From Ascaphus truei (Eukaryota; Chordata; Amphibia; Anura; Ascaphidae): 64,000 bases of DNA. The notes under the pieces are model-generated. The model worked only from the letters and a program-made list of their open reading frames with translations. It had not been told where the DNA came from and did no database searches. Positions 35,901 to 46,915 of this stretch are shown in pieces. How positions within the stretch are numbered: the first letter of the stretch is position 1; each line of letters begins with the position of its first letter. The stretch spans positions 1-64,000 of the forward strand of contig WSYH01000264.1 of the NCBI GenBank assembly GCA_036426205.1. The letters are read 5' to 3'. The translations under genes and the position numbers were made by a program.

Positions 35901-36925
35901 AAAGTAAATGTGTGAGGAGGATTTGTGAGGGTATGTTGATTTAGTGCGATGGGTATAGCTGTGTAGTTCAGTAGGGCCAGCAAGGTTAAGAAGTTGAGTT
36001 CAGTGAACTGAGAAGTGGCAAAGGAAGGAGTGATGGGAGATTATAGAATAAGTTAGAGACATAATGGGAGAGGCTGGTAGAAAGATAGAAGTGCATACAG
36101 TAATTTGAGAAGAAGTAGAGATACAGCAAGTAATGTTAAAGGCAACATCACGCAGTAATGATGCAGGTCTGGAAATAGATGATATCCTCCTTTCCAGCAT
36201 ACAGTAGTTCAAAAGGCAAGGAATGGGCCATTAGGGGTTGTCCCACTTCCTCACTTCTTCTTGTACAATTTTCCTTAAAACTTCAAGCTACTTACAATGG
36301 GCTTCTTGGAGATGGGCTGAGCAGCATAAAGCTTTTCTTCTGGTGTTATAGTGGGCCTAGCAAGTCACCTGAAGTTAGGAGTTCGTTGCTTAATTAGCAC
36401 AATCGAGACACATTTCACAACAGATGGTTTTTCACTAGAGATGGGTGTTCCCTCGCCTAGGTGCAAGCTTAATTTGAATTAGGGACTTTCAATATATGGA
36501 TTTATCCTAGCTATACTATAATACACATAGCAAATGGTTGAATGAAGCAGGATTGGTTCAAGATGGATTTTACCTACATATACAGTCACTATAATACACA
36601 CACGCAAAATGTTGATGAAGCAGGAGTCAAATATGGATGTTTACCTGGAGTTTTTCACACATGGCTTTCCATTTTTGGTTTATTTTTGTTAATTAAAAAT
36701 AGAATACTGGTTGCGGCACAAGTTCTTTATCACAAATCACCGGTTGTCCTGGTCTGGTTCCTTGGAAATGCCACTGTCACCCGAGCATGTCGCGTTCACC
36801 AGTCCAGGGTCATTGCCCCTGACGCGCGGTTGATGTGTTTATGAAATGGTCAGATTTAACTAGGCGCAATGCTTTGCGTGTCCGTCCAGAGGCATAAATT
36901 CATGAATTGTAATGCAGATATATAT
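26958..36925. repeat. Indel-rich second copy of 16575-26193
   Basis: The order gypsy fragment, SINE pair, Tc1, solo LTR, Penelope insertion, Tc1, LINE RT, LINE endonuclease and TIR half is repeated element by element. Almost every line differs from the first copy by single-base insertions and deletions, spread evenly over all element types. No long frame survives (e.g. RT remnants at 33456-34385, endonuclease remnants at 34977-35882). A real old duplication should show mainly substitutions. This pattern suggests uncorrected long-read gap filling or a false duplication. Nothing in it should be treated as an independent gene. Confidence 0.8.
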
Positions 36926-36945
36926 ATATATATATGATATATATA

Positions 36946-36992
<47 letters not shown>
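36918..36992. repeat. (TA)n microsatellite
   Basis: Alternating TA with a few interruptions. Confidence 0.9.
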
Positions 36993-36993
<1 letters not shown>

Positions 36994-37149
36994 TGTATAA
37001 CAACAACCCCTATAACCCCTAACATACAGTACTGTACACATACAGTACTGTATACTGTATGCACATCAATGATACTATAGGCCGGCGGGGGCGAGATGTG
37101 TTTGCAGCAGAGAGAGAACCGCTGCTCTCTCTGTGCAAACATCGGCACA

Positions 37150-37440
37150 TTAAAAATGATTTAAAATACATTTTTATTCATAGTGTAGATGTGCAGGGGG
37201 TCTCTGGAGCTGAACCGCGTTGGTTTCAGGTCTGGGGACCCCCTGCTCCCCGAGATACAGGCCCCTTTATGAGTTGCCGGTATCCCTCTGCATTTAAAGG
37301 TCCCGATCACGTGATGTAAGCAAAGCAGAGGGATACCGGCACCCCCTAAAGGGGCCTGTATCTCGGGAAGCAGGGGGTCCCCGGACCTAAAACCACAGCG
37401 GTTCAGCTCCGGAGACCCTCTGCGCATCTACAGTATGAAT
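37150..37440. repeat. Palindromic element, family P1
   Basis: The left arm 'gtgcagggggtctctggagc ... cgagatacaggcccctttat' returns inverted as 'aaaggggcctgtatctcggg ... ggagaccctctgcgca'. The turn lies near 'cgatcacgtgatg'. Further copies lie at 37980-38240 and 46610-46830. No coding potential. Confidence 0.75.
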
Positions 37441-37529
37441 AAAACACATATATAAATAAACATTCATTCCTTACCTTTGCGGCTATGTGCTATGGTAACG
37501 AAGCAGCATGACTGTATTTTTAATAATAT

Positions 37530-37615
37530 TGTACAGTGAGCAGGGGGTTCCATGAGCCACAAATCAAAGCTCAGGGGATCCCCTGCTCCTGCACAATATT
37601 ATTAAAAATACAGAA
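37530..37615. repeat. Short palindrome
   Basis: 'aatattgtacagtgagcagg' is answered by the inverted 'cctgctcctgcacaatatt'. Confidence 0.65.
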
Positions 37616-37669
37616 ATGCTGCTTCATTGCCATAGCTGATAGCCGCTAAGGCAATGAAGGGGTTAACCC

Positions 37670-37912
37670 ACCGTGCCCGCTTTATTGTGGGTAGCGGGGG
37701 TGGGTGAAGGGGGTATTTGGCCCTTGGTGTGAGTTTAGGACTTGCGGGGGGGTTGCGGGTGCACTTAACCCCTTCACGACCGTAGCAGTTAATACCGCTA
37801 CGGTCATGAAGGGGTTAACCCCTCCCGCTACCCCCCCACAAACCCTAAACAACCATCATTGGGGCTAATACCCCCTTCACCCACCCCCGCTACCCACAAT
37901 AAAAAAAATTCA
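37670..37912. repeat. Palindromic element, family P2 (TTAA-rich)
   Basis: About 240 bp folding around the centre 'cgtagcagttaataccgcta' (about 37782-37801). The arms carry 'attgtgggtagcgggggtgg' and its inverse, and 'aaccccttcacgacc' and its inverse. Related copies lie at 38330-38700 (noisy), 43800-43865, 44895-44975 and 46300-46520. Repeated TTAA words at arm junctions recall TTAA-targeting DNA transposons, but no terminus was proved. Confidence 0.65.
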
Positions 37913-37979
37913 CACACAGCAGCAGCACAATTAATAAATAAATAAATCTAAATAAATACATGAATATAAATAAATACAT

Positions 37980-38240
37980 TTAAAATACATTTTTATTCAT
38001 AGTGTAGATGTGCAGGGGGTCTCCGGAGCTGAACCGCATTAGTTTCAGGTCCGGGGACCCCCTGCTCCCCGAGATACAGGCCCCATTATGGGGTGCCGGT
38101 ATCCCTCTGCATTTCAAGGTCCCGATCACGTGACCGCGGCATGTAAACCAAGCAGAGGGATAACGGCACCCCCTAAAGGGGCCTGTATCTCGGGAAGCAG
38201 GGGGTCCCCAGACACCCCGTCTAACAACCAAGGTTGGTTT
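37980..38240. repeat. Palindromic element, family P1, second copy
   Basis: Same arms and turn as 37150-37440, including 'cagggggtctccggagctga' on the left and 'ctgtatctcgggaagcaggg' on the right. Confidence 0.75.
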
Positions 38241-38289
38241 CAAGGCTCTCGAGATCCCCGCTGCCAGTCCGATACTTTACTAGTATGAA

Positions 38290-38740
38290 GAGTAACATGT
38301 TATTTGTTTAAAGTGTTATTGTTTCTTTCATTATTAATGTATTATTTTATTTAGATTGTATTTATTAAGTGGTGGGGTGTGTGCGTGAATTGTTTTTTAT
38401 TGGTTGATGTAGGGGGTGGGTGAAAGTGGGGTTTAGTCCCAACTGCCAACTGGGTGGTTGGTTTGGGATTTCAGGGTCTGCGGGGTCCTTTGTCCCTTCG
38501 TAGCGGGTGCACTTAAACCAAACGTCAACGTGACTCCGAGCTTTCGGTATTATAATGATACGGTCGTTGGGAAGGGCTGCTTGACTCCGTTTTTAAGGCG
38601 GAACCCCGCAACCCCTCCGACCAATTGTCTAACCCTTCTAAACTAAAACTCAACAAAAAGCCTTGGCGTTCCCCACAATCATAATCAAGCCGGCACCCAC
38701 ACGAGGGGGGGGGGGGGATGGGGGGGGACCCAACTGCCCA
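38290..38740. repeat. Noisy copy of family P2
   Basis: Keeps the word order of 37670-37912 (ggtggggtgtgtgcg, tgcacttaaacc) but with many small indels, like the block at 26958-36925. Probably low-quality sequence. Confidence 0.5.
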
Positions 38741-39019
38741 CGGAGTGAAAGAGGAGAATGGCACGCAGCAGCCCCCCGCCAATACAGTCTCAGCCACCAA
38801 CAAGTGTATGGAAATAAAATCTAATATAACATAAAAAATACCATGGGACATAATTATAATAATATATATTATAGTATGTATATATATATACTATAATATA
38901 TAATATATATATACTGTATAAAACACAACCTATAACCCTAACATACAGTACTTACACATACACATATGTATACTTGTACAACATTCAAAGATTTACGTAA
39001 CCGGCCGCGGATACATAGC

Positions 39020-39480
39020 AACCACCTTGAGGAAAGGTCCCACTGGGGGAGCACCGAAACGTTCGTTTTGTGTCTTCTAATCAAATATAGTACATTTTGT
39101 TACTTACGGTCGTGCGTCCCTTGATGTCGTGTTGCAAACCGGTATCGTATGGTCTGTATTGCTTTTATGGATTAAGCCACCAAAACTTATTTATTGCATA
39201 TGTTGGTGCCGGCTGTGCATTGGATTCTTTATGTATACTATATTATATATATATATAGTCAGGTTTGGAGATTAGCACTACGTTTGATGTAGGAGGAAGA
39301 TGTTGTCCCATAAATGTATGTAGACATATGGTGACATGGGGACTCTGATTAGCCAAAAGCAAGACAGACAACACTGCAGAGTTGGTATTCAAAAAAAGTT
39401 ATTACGTGACCACAGGGACTCGCCAACCGTTTCGGTCCTCCCAACGGACCTTATATAAATCAGTACCACAAGCCCTATAC
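39020..39480. mobile_element. Penelope-like pseudo-LTR fragments
   Basis: On the plus strand, ttgaggaaaggtcc followed by a hairpin and accgaaacg (39027-39063). On the minus strand, ggtccgttgggaggacc followed by gaaac (about 39430-39455). Both resemble the hammerhead-like hairpins of the other Penelope fragments here. No protein frame. Confidence 0.45.
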
Positions 39481-39524
39481 CATATATAGTATAGTATATA
39501 TATATATTATCCATATACTATTAC

Positions 39525-40095
39525 CGTGCACCCGAACACACTTTATTTGAAGAGCAAATACCCAGTATGTACCTGGCACGATCCTGGAATAGCGCCGTAC
39601 TCCTCACTACTGACAAAGCCAGCCCTATGGTGTTGCCTCCCAGGCCTGTGTGTTCATGCGGGGCTTGAAGGAACGCGGCGGCCCTGAGCGTACGTCGGCG
39701 AAGAAAAGGATGATGTGTTTTCCTGGTGAGTGGGGGGGTGAAAGATATCTAAATCAAATAGTAGAAAACGGAGCAACAATAGTAAATGTTCATGGTTTTT
39801 TTCTTCCGGATCGTTGTTAAAATGATATATGATTAGGATTTAATAGGCTGCAATGCTTCGCGTGTCTACCAGATGGCATACAATTCATTGAATTGTAATG
39901 CATAGATATTTATATATGTACTTGCAGTATTGCATGCGTCTAGCGGGTAAGTACACAAGATCAATCCCTGCCGGAAAATCAACCCAATGCACTCCTGGGC
40001 AGGAAAAACAGTCTACAAACCTCAATACCACGGTATACCCGTGAATTTTGTTGGGACTAGCCGAGCTCGAATAAAGTGTGTCGCCAGTGTACACA
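39525..40095. mobile_element. TIR element related to 45303-45701, indel-rich copy
   Basis: Left part 'gcaaatacccagtatgtacc', middle 'taataggctgcaatgcttcg', right end 'ctcgaataaagtgtgtcgcc' and 'agtgta'. The order is the same as in the element at 61249-61647. Confidence 0.6.
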
Positions 40096-40256
40096 GTGGT
40101 CGACAAATCACAAAAAAATCTACTCGCCAAACAAAAAAATCTACTCGCCACCTAGTACCAAACGTGTGCTGCTTGGGCCAATAGGAGCTCGCCACGATGT
40201 TAAATCCACTCGCCCGGGGCGAGCAAATGTATAGATTTGTCGAACACTGTATATAT
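40092..40256. mobile_element. Small TIR element (CAGTGGTCGACAAAT ends)
   Basis: Left end cagtggtcgacaaat and right end gatttgtcgaacactg are near-inverse; the centre repeats 'aaatctactcgcca'. TA lies at both outer edges. A second, noisier copy follows the 7-N gap at 40370-40517. Confidence 0.55.
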
Positions 40257-40263
40257 NNNNNNN
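40257..40263. other. Assembly gap (7 N)
   Basis: A run of N. The sequence after it repeats the sequence before it. Confidence 0.99.
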
Positions 40264-40517
40264 GGCACGTTGTGCATAAAACTTCACAAACCTCAATACA
40301 ACCCAGGGTATACCCGAATTCGTGGTACTAGCCGGCTCGAATAAATGTGTCGCAAGTTTACAAGTGGTCGACAAATCACAAAAAAATCTACTACTCGCCA
40401 AACAAAAAAATCTACTCGCCACCTAGTACCAACTGTGCTGCTTGGGCCAATAGGCTCTCGCCACAGATGTTAAATCCACTCGCCGGGCGAGCAAATGTAT
40501 AGATTTGTCGAACACGT
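40264..40517. repeat. Repeat of 39985-40256 across the small gap
   Basis: Words such as 'aaacctcaataca', 'actagccggctcgaataaa' and 'cgagcaaatgtatagattt' occur in the same order, with indels. Probably the same locus assembled twice. Confidence 0.6.
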
Positions 40518-40589
40518 TATCTATATATCTATATCATATTTAGTCTATATCGTTCTCATATCTATCAAGTATCTATATAAAATATATAC

Positions 40590-42450
40590 AGTATATACAC
40601 ACACATGATGAACCAATATACAAATAAATGTAGAAGGGTTATCAAAACCATACTGTACAACAAATAACACTTCTCCATACAGACACACTGCATTACAATG
40701 AATTTCCTTTAATAAACCTAACTGATCTTACAATCTAAATCATCAAATGCCAATGAGAAACCTCACATTCCAATCAATACATTGCATTTACATTGTATTT
40801 ATGATGCATAAAATCTATGCACCATATACATTCTGCAAATGAATGTGAACAATATCATTGCAAGCTAAATACAAATACAGTACAGTACCTCCAAACAAGT
40901 AAACTATTTTAACCAATCAAGTAAACAAAAATCAATTAGCAATCATTATTTACATCCCTAAAGAATTGACAGTCCATCCCGAACAATGAAACAATTAACT
41001 AATTCACGCCTCGAGCAGAACAATTCAGCATGTGAAAAAATATAAGTACCAACCAGAATACAAACTTTAAAACCAAGGCTATCCCTGAACACAAGCACAC
41101 AATATCAACAATTACATCTATCTAATTTTAAAATACTTTAAACACACAATAAAGCATAGCAGCATAGACAAATTATTTTAAAACACATGAAAGAAAGCTT
41201 TTAAAACAACATCATTTCTTACCCTGTATGTATATATCTCTCTAGACATACAGTATATACATACATACATACAGTTGCAAGAAATGATATACCACAAAAA
41301 AAATTATACACATGTTAAAAAAGCATTAAAAAAAATTAACAAGTTAAATAAAATAAATTTCTTTAGTTCACTTACCATTACTTGCCCCCACCGACTCCCG
41401 TGCGCACCTTACTCACGAACCAATCCACCAGGCACAGGAACCCATAAAATAATAAACCATACAAAAAAATAAACATTAAACTAAAAATCCAAATCAATCC
41501 ACGGGTCTTCTAATTGTAATCCATCTTCATCTTCATCTGTATTCTTCTTTCTTCTATCTTCTTCCGGGCGGGGCGGGTTCTTCTTTACATCTTCGGCCAC
41601 ACCCTGGTCTTCTTTCTTCTCCGGAGGTCCTTCCTCCTCGGCGTCTGGCTTCAAAATGAGACGACATAGGCTTTTAAAGGCCTATGACATCACATTTTCA
41701 TCATATGGTTCCCACGGCCCTGATTGGGCCGTGAAAACCATGTGTTTTGGCCGATAAAAATAAAAATGATGACGTCACTTAAAGGCAATGAAAGCACAGC
41801 CAATCAGAATGGCTTTGCTTCAATTGCCTTTAAGATGACGTCATTAAAAGAAACATGGCTTGCCTCACATGGTATGGTAGCCAATCAGAGCGTGGTAACT
41901 CCATCCCTACTCTGATTGGCTCTAGTATACCATGTGACAGAGGCTTGGGGGGAGAAAGGATGTGACATACTACAGCCAATCAGAGTAGGGATGGAGTTCC
42001 CACGCTCTGATTGGCTCTAGTACCATGTGACAAGCTTTCAATTACATCACATCCTTTCTCCCCCCAAGCCTCTGTCACATGGTATACTAGAGCAATAATG
42101 ATTGCTAATTGATTTTTGTTTACTTGATTGGTTAAAATAGTTGACTTGTTTGGAGGTACTGTACTGTATTTGTATTTAGCTTGCAATAATATTGTTCACA
42201 TTCATTTGCAGAATGTATATGGTGCATAGATTTTATGCATCATTTATACAATGTAAATGCAATGTATTGATTGGAATGTGAGGTTTTTCATTGGCATTTG
42301 ATGATTTAGATTGTAAGATCAGTTAGGATTATTAAAGGAAATTCATTGTCATGTAGTGTGTCTGTATGGAGAAGTGTTATTTGTAGTACAGTATGGTTTT
42401 GATAACCCTTCTACATTTATTTGTATATTGGTTCCTCATGTGTGTGTATA
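40590..42450. repeat. Large fold-back element with ~370-bp arms
   Basis: The left arm (40590-40960) 'gatgaaccaatatacaaata' to 'caagtaaacaaaaatcaatt' returns inverted at 42095-42450. Inside is a second nested palindrome (41870-42090) built from 'agccaatcagag' and 'ccatgtgac' blocks. A third copy of the arm lies at about 45830-46165. No protein frame of note. The inner segment 41515-41640 is C/T-rich. Confidence 0.75.
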
Positions 42451-42899
42451 TACGGTATAATGGAATGTATATAATTCTCTACTAATATATATATCTGTGT
42501 GTCTATATTGATCTATATTCATATATCTATATACTAATATGATACTTCTCGTACTATCTCCTTATCTTCTACTCCATCCTCTCATACTCTCTCAGCCCTC
42601 TATATATTATACATACAAGGACTGCGCTTGGGTATGGTGTGACAGCATCAATAGTATAATACATATGATCAGAAAATGTATAATATATAAAAAACCTAAT
42701 GACACTATAATAATTGCGGTGCAGTCAATACGTTACCAAAGCATCTTAGTTTAAAAAGTGTGCTGTGGCCCCAATAACAAACTTGTCACAAATACTAGTT
42801 GAAGTCCACAATGAAAGTCCAAAACTGCAAGAACAGAAAAGCACTGACAAGAAAGGGCTGCTTCTTTAAAGGGCACAACGCCCTCACCTCTCCAACCTG
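42451..42899. other. No gene seen
   Basis: AT-rich with TA/TC runs at the start. No frame or element recognised. Confidence 0.4.
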
Positions 42900-43615
42900 C
42901 ATAGAAAATAGAAGAAAAAAGCGCCAAATCTAGTGCCTTACTGTGGGCAAAAAATGGTTTATTCCCAATGAAAGCTCATAAAATGAACTCACAAACTAAA
43001 AGATAAAAAGCATTTTATGAGTAATACCATGCTCCAAAAATCTGTAAGGCGCGGCTGCTCTCTACTCTGCTCCGTGACACCACTGCATCCATTACAGCCC
43101 TCGTGTATCTCTGCCAGCAGGAACTCACGTCATCAGCTCCTCACGATTCTTTCCCCGGGAACACACCTCCAGATAGTTTAGGTTCCCACCGGGGACATGT
43201 TGCGGCGGAACGAAACAGATGACGTCACGCCGTGCACGGAGTGGCAAGCTGGAGAATGTCAGGCAGAACCATAAATCACCGCTGCAGGAATCCACGACTA
43301 CACCTGGCCCTACGCGTTTCAACAGCTAAAACTGTTTTCATCCCCTGAGGTGGGTTCCCGGGAAAGAATACTGTGAGGAGCCTGATGATGTGAGTTCCTC
43401 TGCAGAGATACACGAGAGCTTTACTGGATGCAGTGGTGTCACGGAGCAAGATAGCAAGCAGCTGCGCTTACAGATTCTTTGGAGCATGGTATACTCATAC
43501 AATGCTCTTTTTTATCTTGGATTTTGTGAGTTCATTTTATGAGCCTTTCATTGGGAATTAAACCATTTTTGGCACAGTAATTGCACTAGGATCGGGCTCT
43601 TTTTTCTCTATTTTA
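42900..43615. mobile_element. Penelope-like inverted pseudo-LTR pair
   Basis: Arms of about 250-300 bp (about 42915-43170 and 43360-43610) are inverse of each other: 'ttattcccaatgaaagctca' against 'gagcctttcattgggaatta'. A hammerhead-like hairpin on the minus strand lies between them (43313-43353: ggatgaaaacag, loop, ctgttgaaac). Confidence 0.6.
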
Positions 43616-43624
43616 TATAGTATA

Positions 43625-43755
43625 TATACCATATATATATATATATCTGCTACGTCTCTCTCTCACGCTGCTCTCTCTTCTCTCTCTCTCTCTCTCTCTC
43701 TCTCCTCATTCTCTCTCTCTCTCTCTCTCTTCGTCACTATCTGTCTCTCTCGGTT
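43625..43755. repeat. (TA)n and (CT)n microsatellites
   Basis: TA run to 43645, then CT/TCTC repeats. Confidence 0.85.
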
Positions 43756-43799
43756 GCCTGCGACCGCCCCTGTCCAATTCATGGGTGAGGGTGGGTATC

Positions 43800-45060
43800 G
43801 GGCCAGTGTGGCTTAACCCCTTATACCTTGCGGTTATTATCCGATAAGTTGTTTAAGGGGTTAATGGATATCTGAATGTAATTGCAATGTATTGGCTTGG
43901 TTTTGGCAATGTATTTTGTTGGACAAGACAAGAATGTTCTGGCGACGAGACTTCTTCTTGATGAGGTCAAGCACTTTATTATTTATTTGAATATGCTATT
44001 AATGTTTTTAATAATGGGCAATTAATCTATATCCATATCTGGATAATAGTTATTTTGCACATTATTGTACTGTAGGTGTTGGGGGGGGGTTATATGTATT
44101 GAATGTATAGGCCAGTTTATTTTTTTTACATTCGGTTTGTTCCGTGGTTCCAGTGAGACCTCTGGAGACCACGGGTTTCCCTCGGTATCTCACGGGTACC
44201 AGGCTGGTGGTTCCACGGGTACACATGCGGGGTGAGAAGCGGTGGCCTCACTTCTGTGGGGGCACCGCGGACCCGTAGTCTGCGGGGATGAAGCTGTGTG
44301 GTCCCACTTCTGTGGGGGCACCGCCGACCCGTAGGTGCGGGGATGAAGATGTGTGGTCCCACTTGTGTGGGGGCACCGCGGACCGTAGTGAGCACCCGTG
44401 AGTTTCCCAGACCCCCGTGGGAACCACCCGAGGCCCCGCAGACACCTGTGGGTCTGACCCGAGGCTCCCAGACATCCTTGGGCCTACCGTGGGGACCCAA
44501 TTGTGGCCCACGGTGACCCAAGGAGACCACCTGGGGGCCATGGTGCTGGCGGGACCCACCAGCAGGCCTCCAGAACCTGTTTGAAAAGGGCTGCTGGTAC
44601 CCTGTAGGTCTGTCAGGTGCCCCGCCAGCCCACCGGGGACTTGCGTGGGGCTGCGTTATGAACCCTGTTTATAAAAGGATAAATCTTGTATTTATGGGGG
44701 GGCACAGGGGGTGGGTAATGTATTTAATAAATATAATGATGTTTATTGTGGGTCACTCTATTGTTTTTATTGTGGGTACTGGGGGTGGGGGGGGGGTCCC
44801 CAACGGTATGTGGGTAGGCCTCCCTTGTGGGTAGTGGGTGAGGGGGGTTAGGCCTCACGGGGTGAGGGGTTAGTGTGGGAGGGTATGTAGGCATCCCGAG
44901 TGGTGGGTGAGGGTGGGTTAACCCCTTAATGACTGTAGCGGTTAATAACCGCTATGGTGATTAAGGGGTTAGGGGACATTACTTTGGATGTTTTAATTTT
45001 TGTGTCTGTTTTGCAGAAGCAGAGGGGCCATGGCCAGGATGTGGGGGGGGTAACGGTATG
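43800..45060. repeat. P2 palindrome pieces and G-rich minisatellite
   Basis: P2-type cores lie at 43800-43865 and 44895-44975. Between them, 44230-44400 holds three units of about 66 bases with 'cacttctgtgggggcaccgc' and 'gcggggatgaag'. Shorter units ('cccgaggc', 'cccagac') follow to 44560. Proline/glycine-rich frames here are repeat artefacts. Confidence 0.65.
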
Positions 45061-45099
45061 TGGGTAGTGGGTGAGGGTGGTTAGACCTCACAGTATGCA

Positions 45100-45290
45100 C
45101 ATTGGGTCCCCCCCCTCCCCACATTTACATAAACTGCACTCACAGCAACACAGGCAGGGAGATTTAATAGACACATTAGGGGGGAGGGGCTTTATACAGA
45201 TTACACTCAAGGCAGGGAGATTTAACAGAAACATTAGGGGGGAGGGGGCTTTACACAGATTACACTCAAGGCAGGGAGATACAGGGGATG
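45100..45290. repeat. 66-bp minisatellite, about 2.5 units
   Basis: Repeated words 'ggcagggagatttaa' and 'acacagattacactcaag'. Confidence 0.75.
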
Positions 45291-45302
45291 TACTGTACTG
45301 TA

Positions 45303-45701
45303 CACTGGCGACACACTTTATTCGAGCTCGGCTAGTCCCACGAATTCGGGTATACCCGGGTGTATTGAGGTTTGTGACTGTTTTCTGCCGAGTGCATGAG
45401 TTATTTCCGGCAGGGATTGAAGCATTTTATTCCCCGCTGGCTGCCAATACTGCACCAGTAACATATAAATACTGCATTACAATTCATGAATTTATGCCAT
45501 CTGGTAGACACGCGAAGCATTGCAGCCTATTAAATCCTAAGTCATTATCATTTAACAGATCAGCCGCCCGTCAGCAGGCGGCATGAAATCAGGCTGGGAA
45601 GGCAAATTGCAAAGGGGCTTGTCAGAGGTGAGGAGCGCGCATTCAGGTATCTGGCAGGTACATACCGGGGGTATTGCTCGAATAAAGGGTGTCGGTGGCA
45701 G
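45303..45701. mobile_element. Complete ~400-bp TIR element with TA flanks
   Basis: Left end CACTGGCGACACACTTTATT, with CGAGC following. The right end is inverse, ending aataaagggtgtcggtggcag. The dinucleotide TA flanks both sides (45301-45302, 45702-45703), as for Tc1/mariner-type insertion. It has no coding capacity. The same element lies inverted at 61249-61647. Confidence 0.7.
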
Positions 45702-46250
45702 TATGTTGTTATTGCCAATGCTTCAAATGTGTGTACAGTATAATTTTTTTACAATTAGATCGATGTAATCCTGGTATTGTAAGGGTTAGCCTTGGTTTTA
45801 ATTTTGTTTTCTGGTTGGAATCTATATATTGATTTTTTTTAACTTGATTCGTTTAAAATAGTTGACATGTTTGGAGGTACAGTATATGTATTTAGCTTGC
45901 AATGATGTTGTCACATTCATTTGCAGAATGTATATGGTGCATAGATTTTTATGCATTAAATACAATGTAATGCAATGTATGATGGATTGGAGGGAGGTTT
46001 TCATTGGCATTTGAGGATTTAGATTGTAAGATCAGTTAGGTTTATTAAAGGAAATTCATTGTAATGTAGGTGTCTGTATGGAGAAGTGTTATTTATTGTA
46101 CAGTATGGTTTTGATAACCCTTCTCATTTATTGTATATTGGTTCATCAGTGTGTGTATATACTGTATATATATATATATTATATATATATATATATATAT
46201 TATATATATTATATATAATATATATATATATTTATTTCTATTCATGTATT
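45702..46250. repeat. Arm copy of the 40590-42450 fold-back plus TA tract
   Basis: 45830-46165 matches the right arm of that fold-back ('gcagaatgtatatggtgcat', 'taaaggaaattcattgtaat'). 46165-46230 is (TA)n. Confidence 0.65.
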
Positions 46251-46254
46251 TATT

Positions 46255-46835
46255 TATTTATTTAGATTTATTTATTAATGTGGGGCTGCGGTCGTGTGAA
46301 TTCTTTTATTGTGGGTAGCCGGGCGTGGGTGAAGGTGGTATTTGGCCCTTGTTGTGAATTTAGGACTTGCGGGGGGTTGCGGGGCACTTAAACCCCTTCA
46401 CGACCATAGCAGTTAATACCGCTACGGTCGTGAAGGGGTTAAGTGCACCCGCTTCCCCCCCGCAAGCCCTAAACAACCACCGTTGGGGCTAATACGCCCT
46501 TCACCCACCCCCGCTACCCACAATAAAAAAAATTCACACACAGCAGCAGCACATTTAATAAATAAATCTAAATAAATAAATAAATACATGAATAGAAATA
46601 AATACATTAAAAATACATTTTTATTCATACTGTAGATGTGCAGGGGGTCTCTGGAGCTGAACCGCTTTGGTTTTAGGTCTGGGGACCCCCTGCTTCTCGA
46701 GATACAGGCCCCTTTAGCTGGTGCCGGTATCCCTCTGCTTGGTTTACATGCCGCGGTCACGTGATCGGGACCTTGAAATGCAGAGGGATACCAGCACCCC
46801 ATAACAGGGCCTGTATCTCGCTCGAGTCGCTGAGG
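46255..46835. repeat. P2 and P1 palindromic elements in tandem
   Basis: A P2 core lies at 46390-46445 ('cgaccatagcagttaatacc', 'gctacggtcgtgaaggggtt'). A P1 arm pair lies at 46610-46830 ('gagatacaggcccctttagc', 'cctgtatctcg'). Confidence 0.7.
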
Positions 46836-46884
46836 GTTACGCTCTACGCGTTTCGCCATGCATAATGACGGCTTCGTCAGGAGT

Positions 46885-46915
46885 CTGACGAAGCCGTCAT
46901 TCTGCAAGGCGAAAC
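46885..46915 (+). ncRNA. Hammerhead-like core
   Basis: CTGACGA (fits CUGANGA) at 46885-46891, a stem beginning AGCC and ending GGC, and GAAAC at 46911-46915. An inverted copy lies directly to the left (46846-46880), so the pair can also form one long hairpin. Confidence 0.45.

Noticed and set aside
37161..38243. Repeated 80-90 codon frames containing CISGSRGSPDLKP
   Set aside because: They read through the P1 palindromes in both directions; not genes.
44126..44559. Two overlapping proline/glycine-rich frames of over 100 codons
   Set aside because: They run through a 66-bp minisatellite with no conserved domain; repeat length close to a multiple of three keeps frames open.
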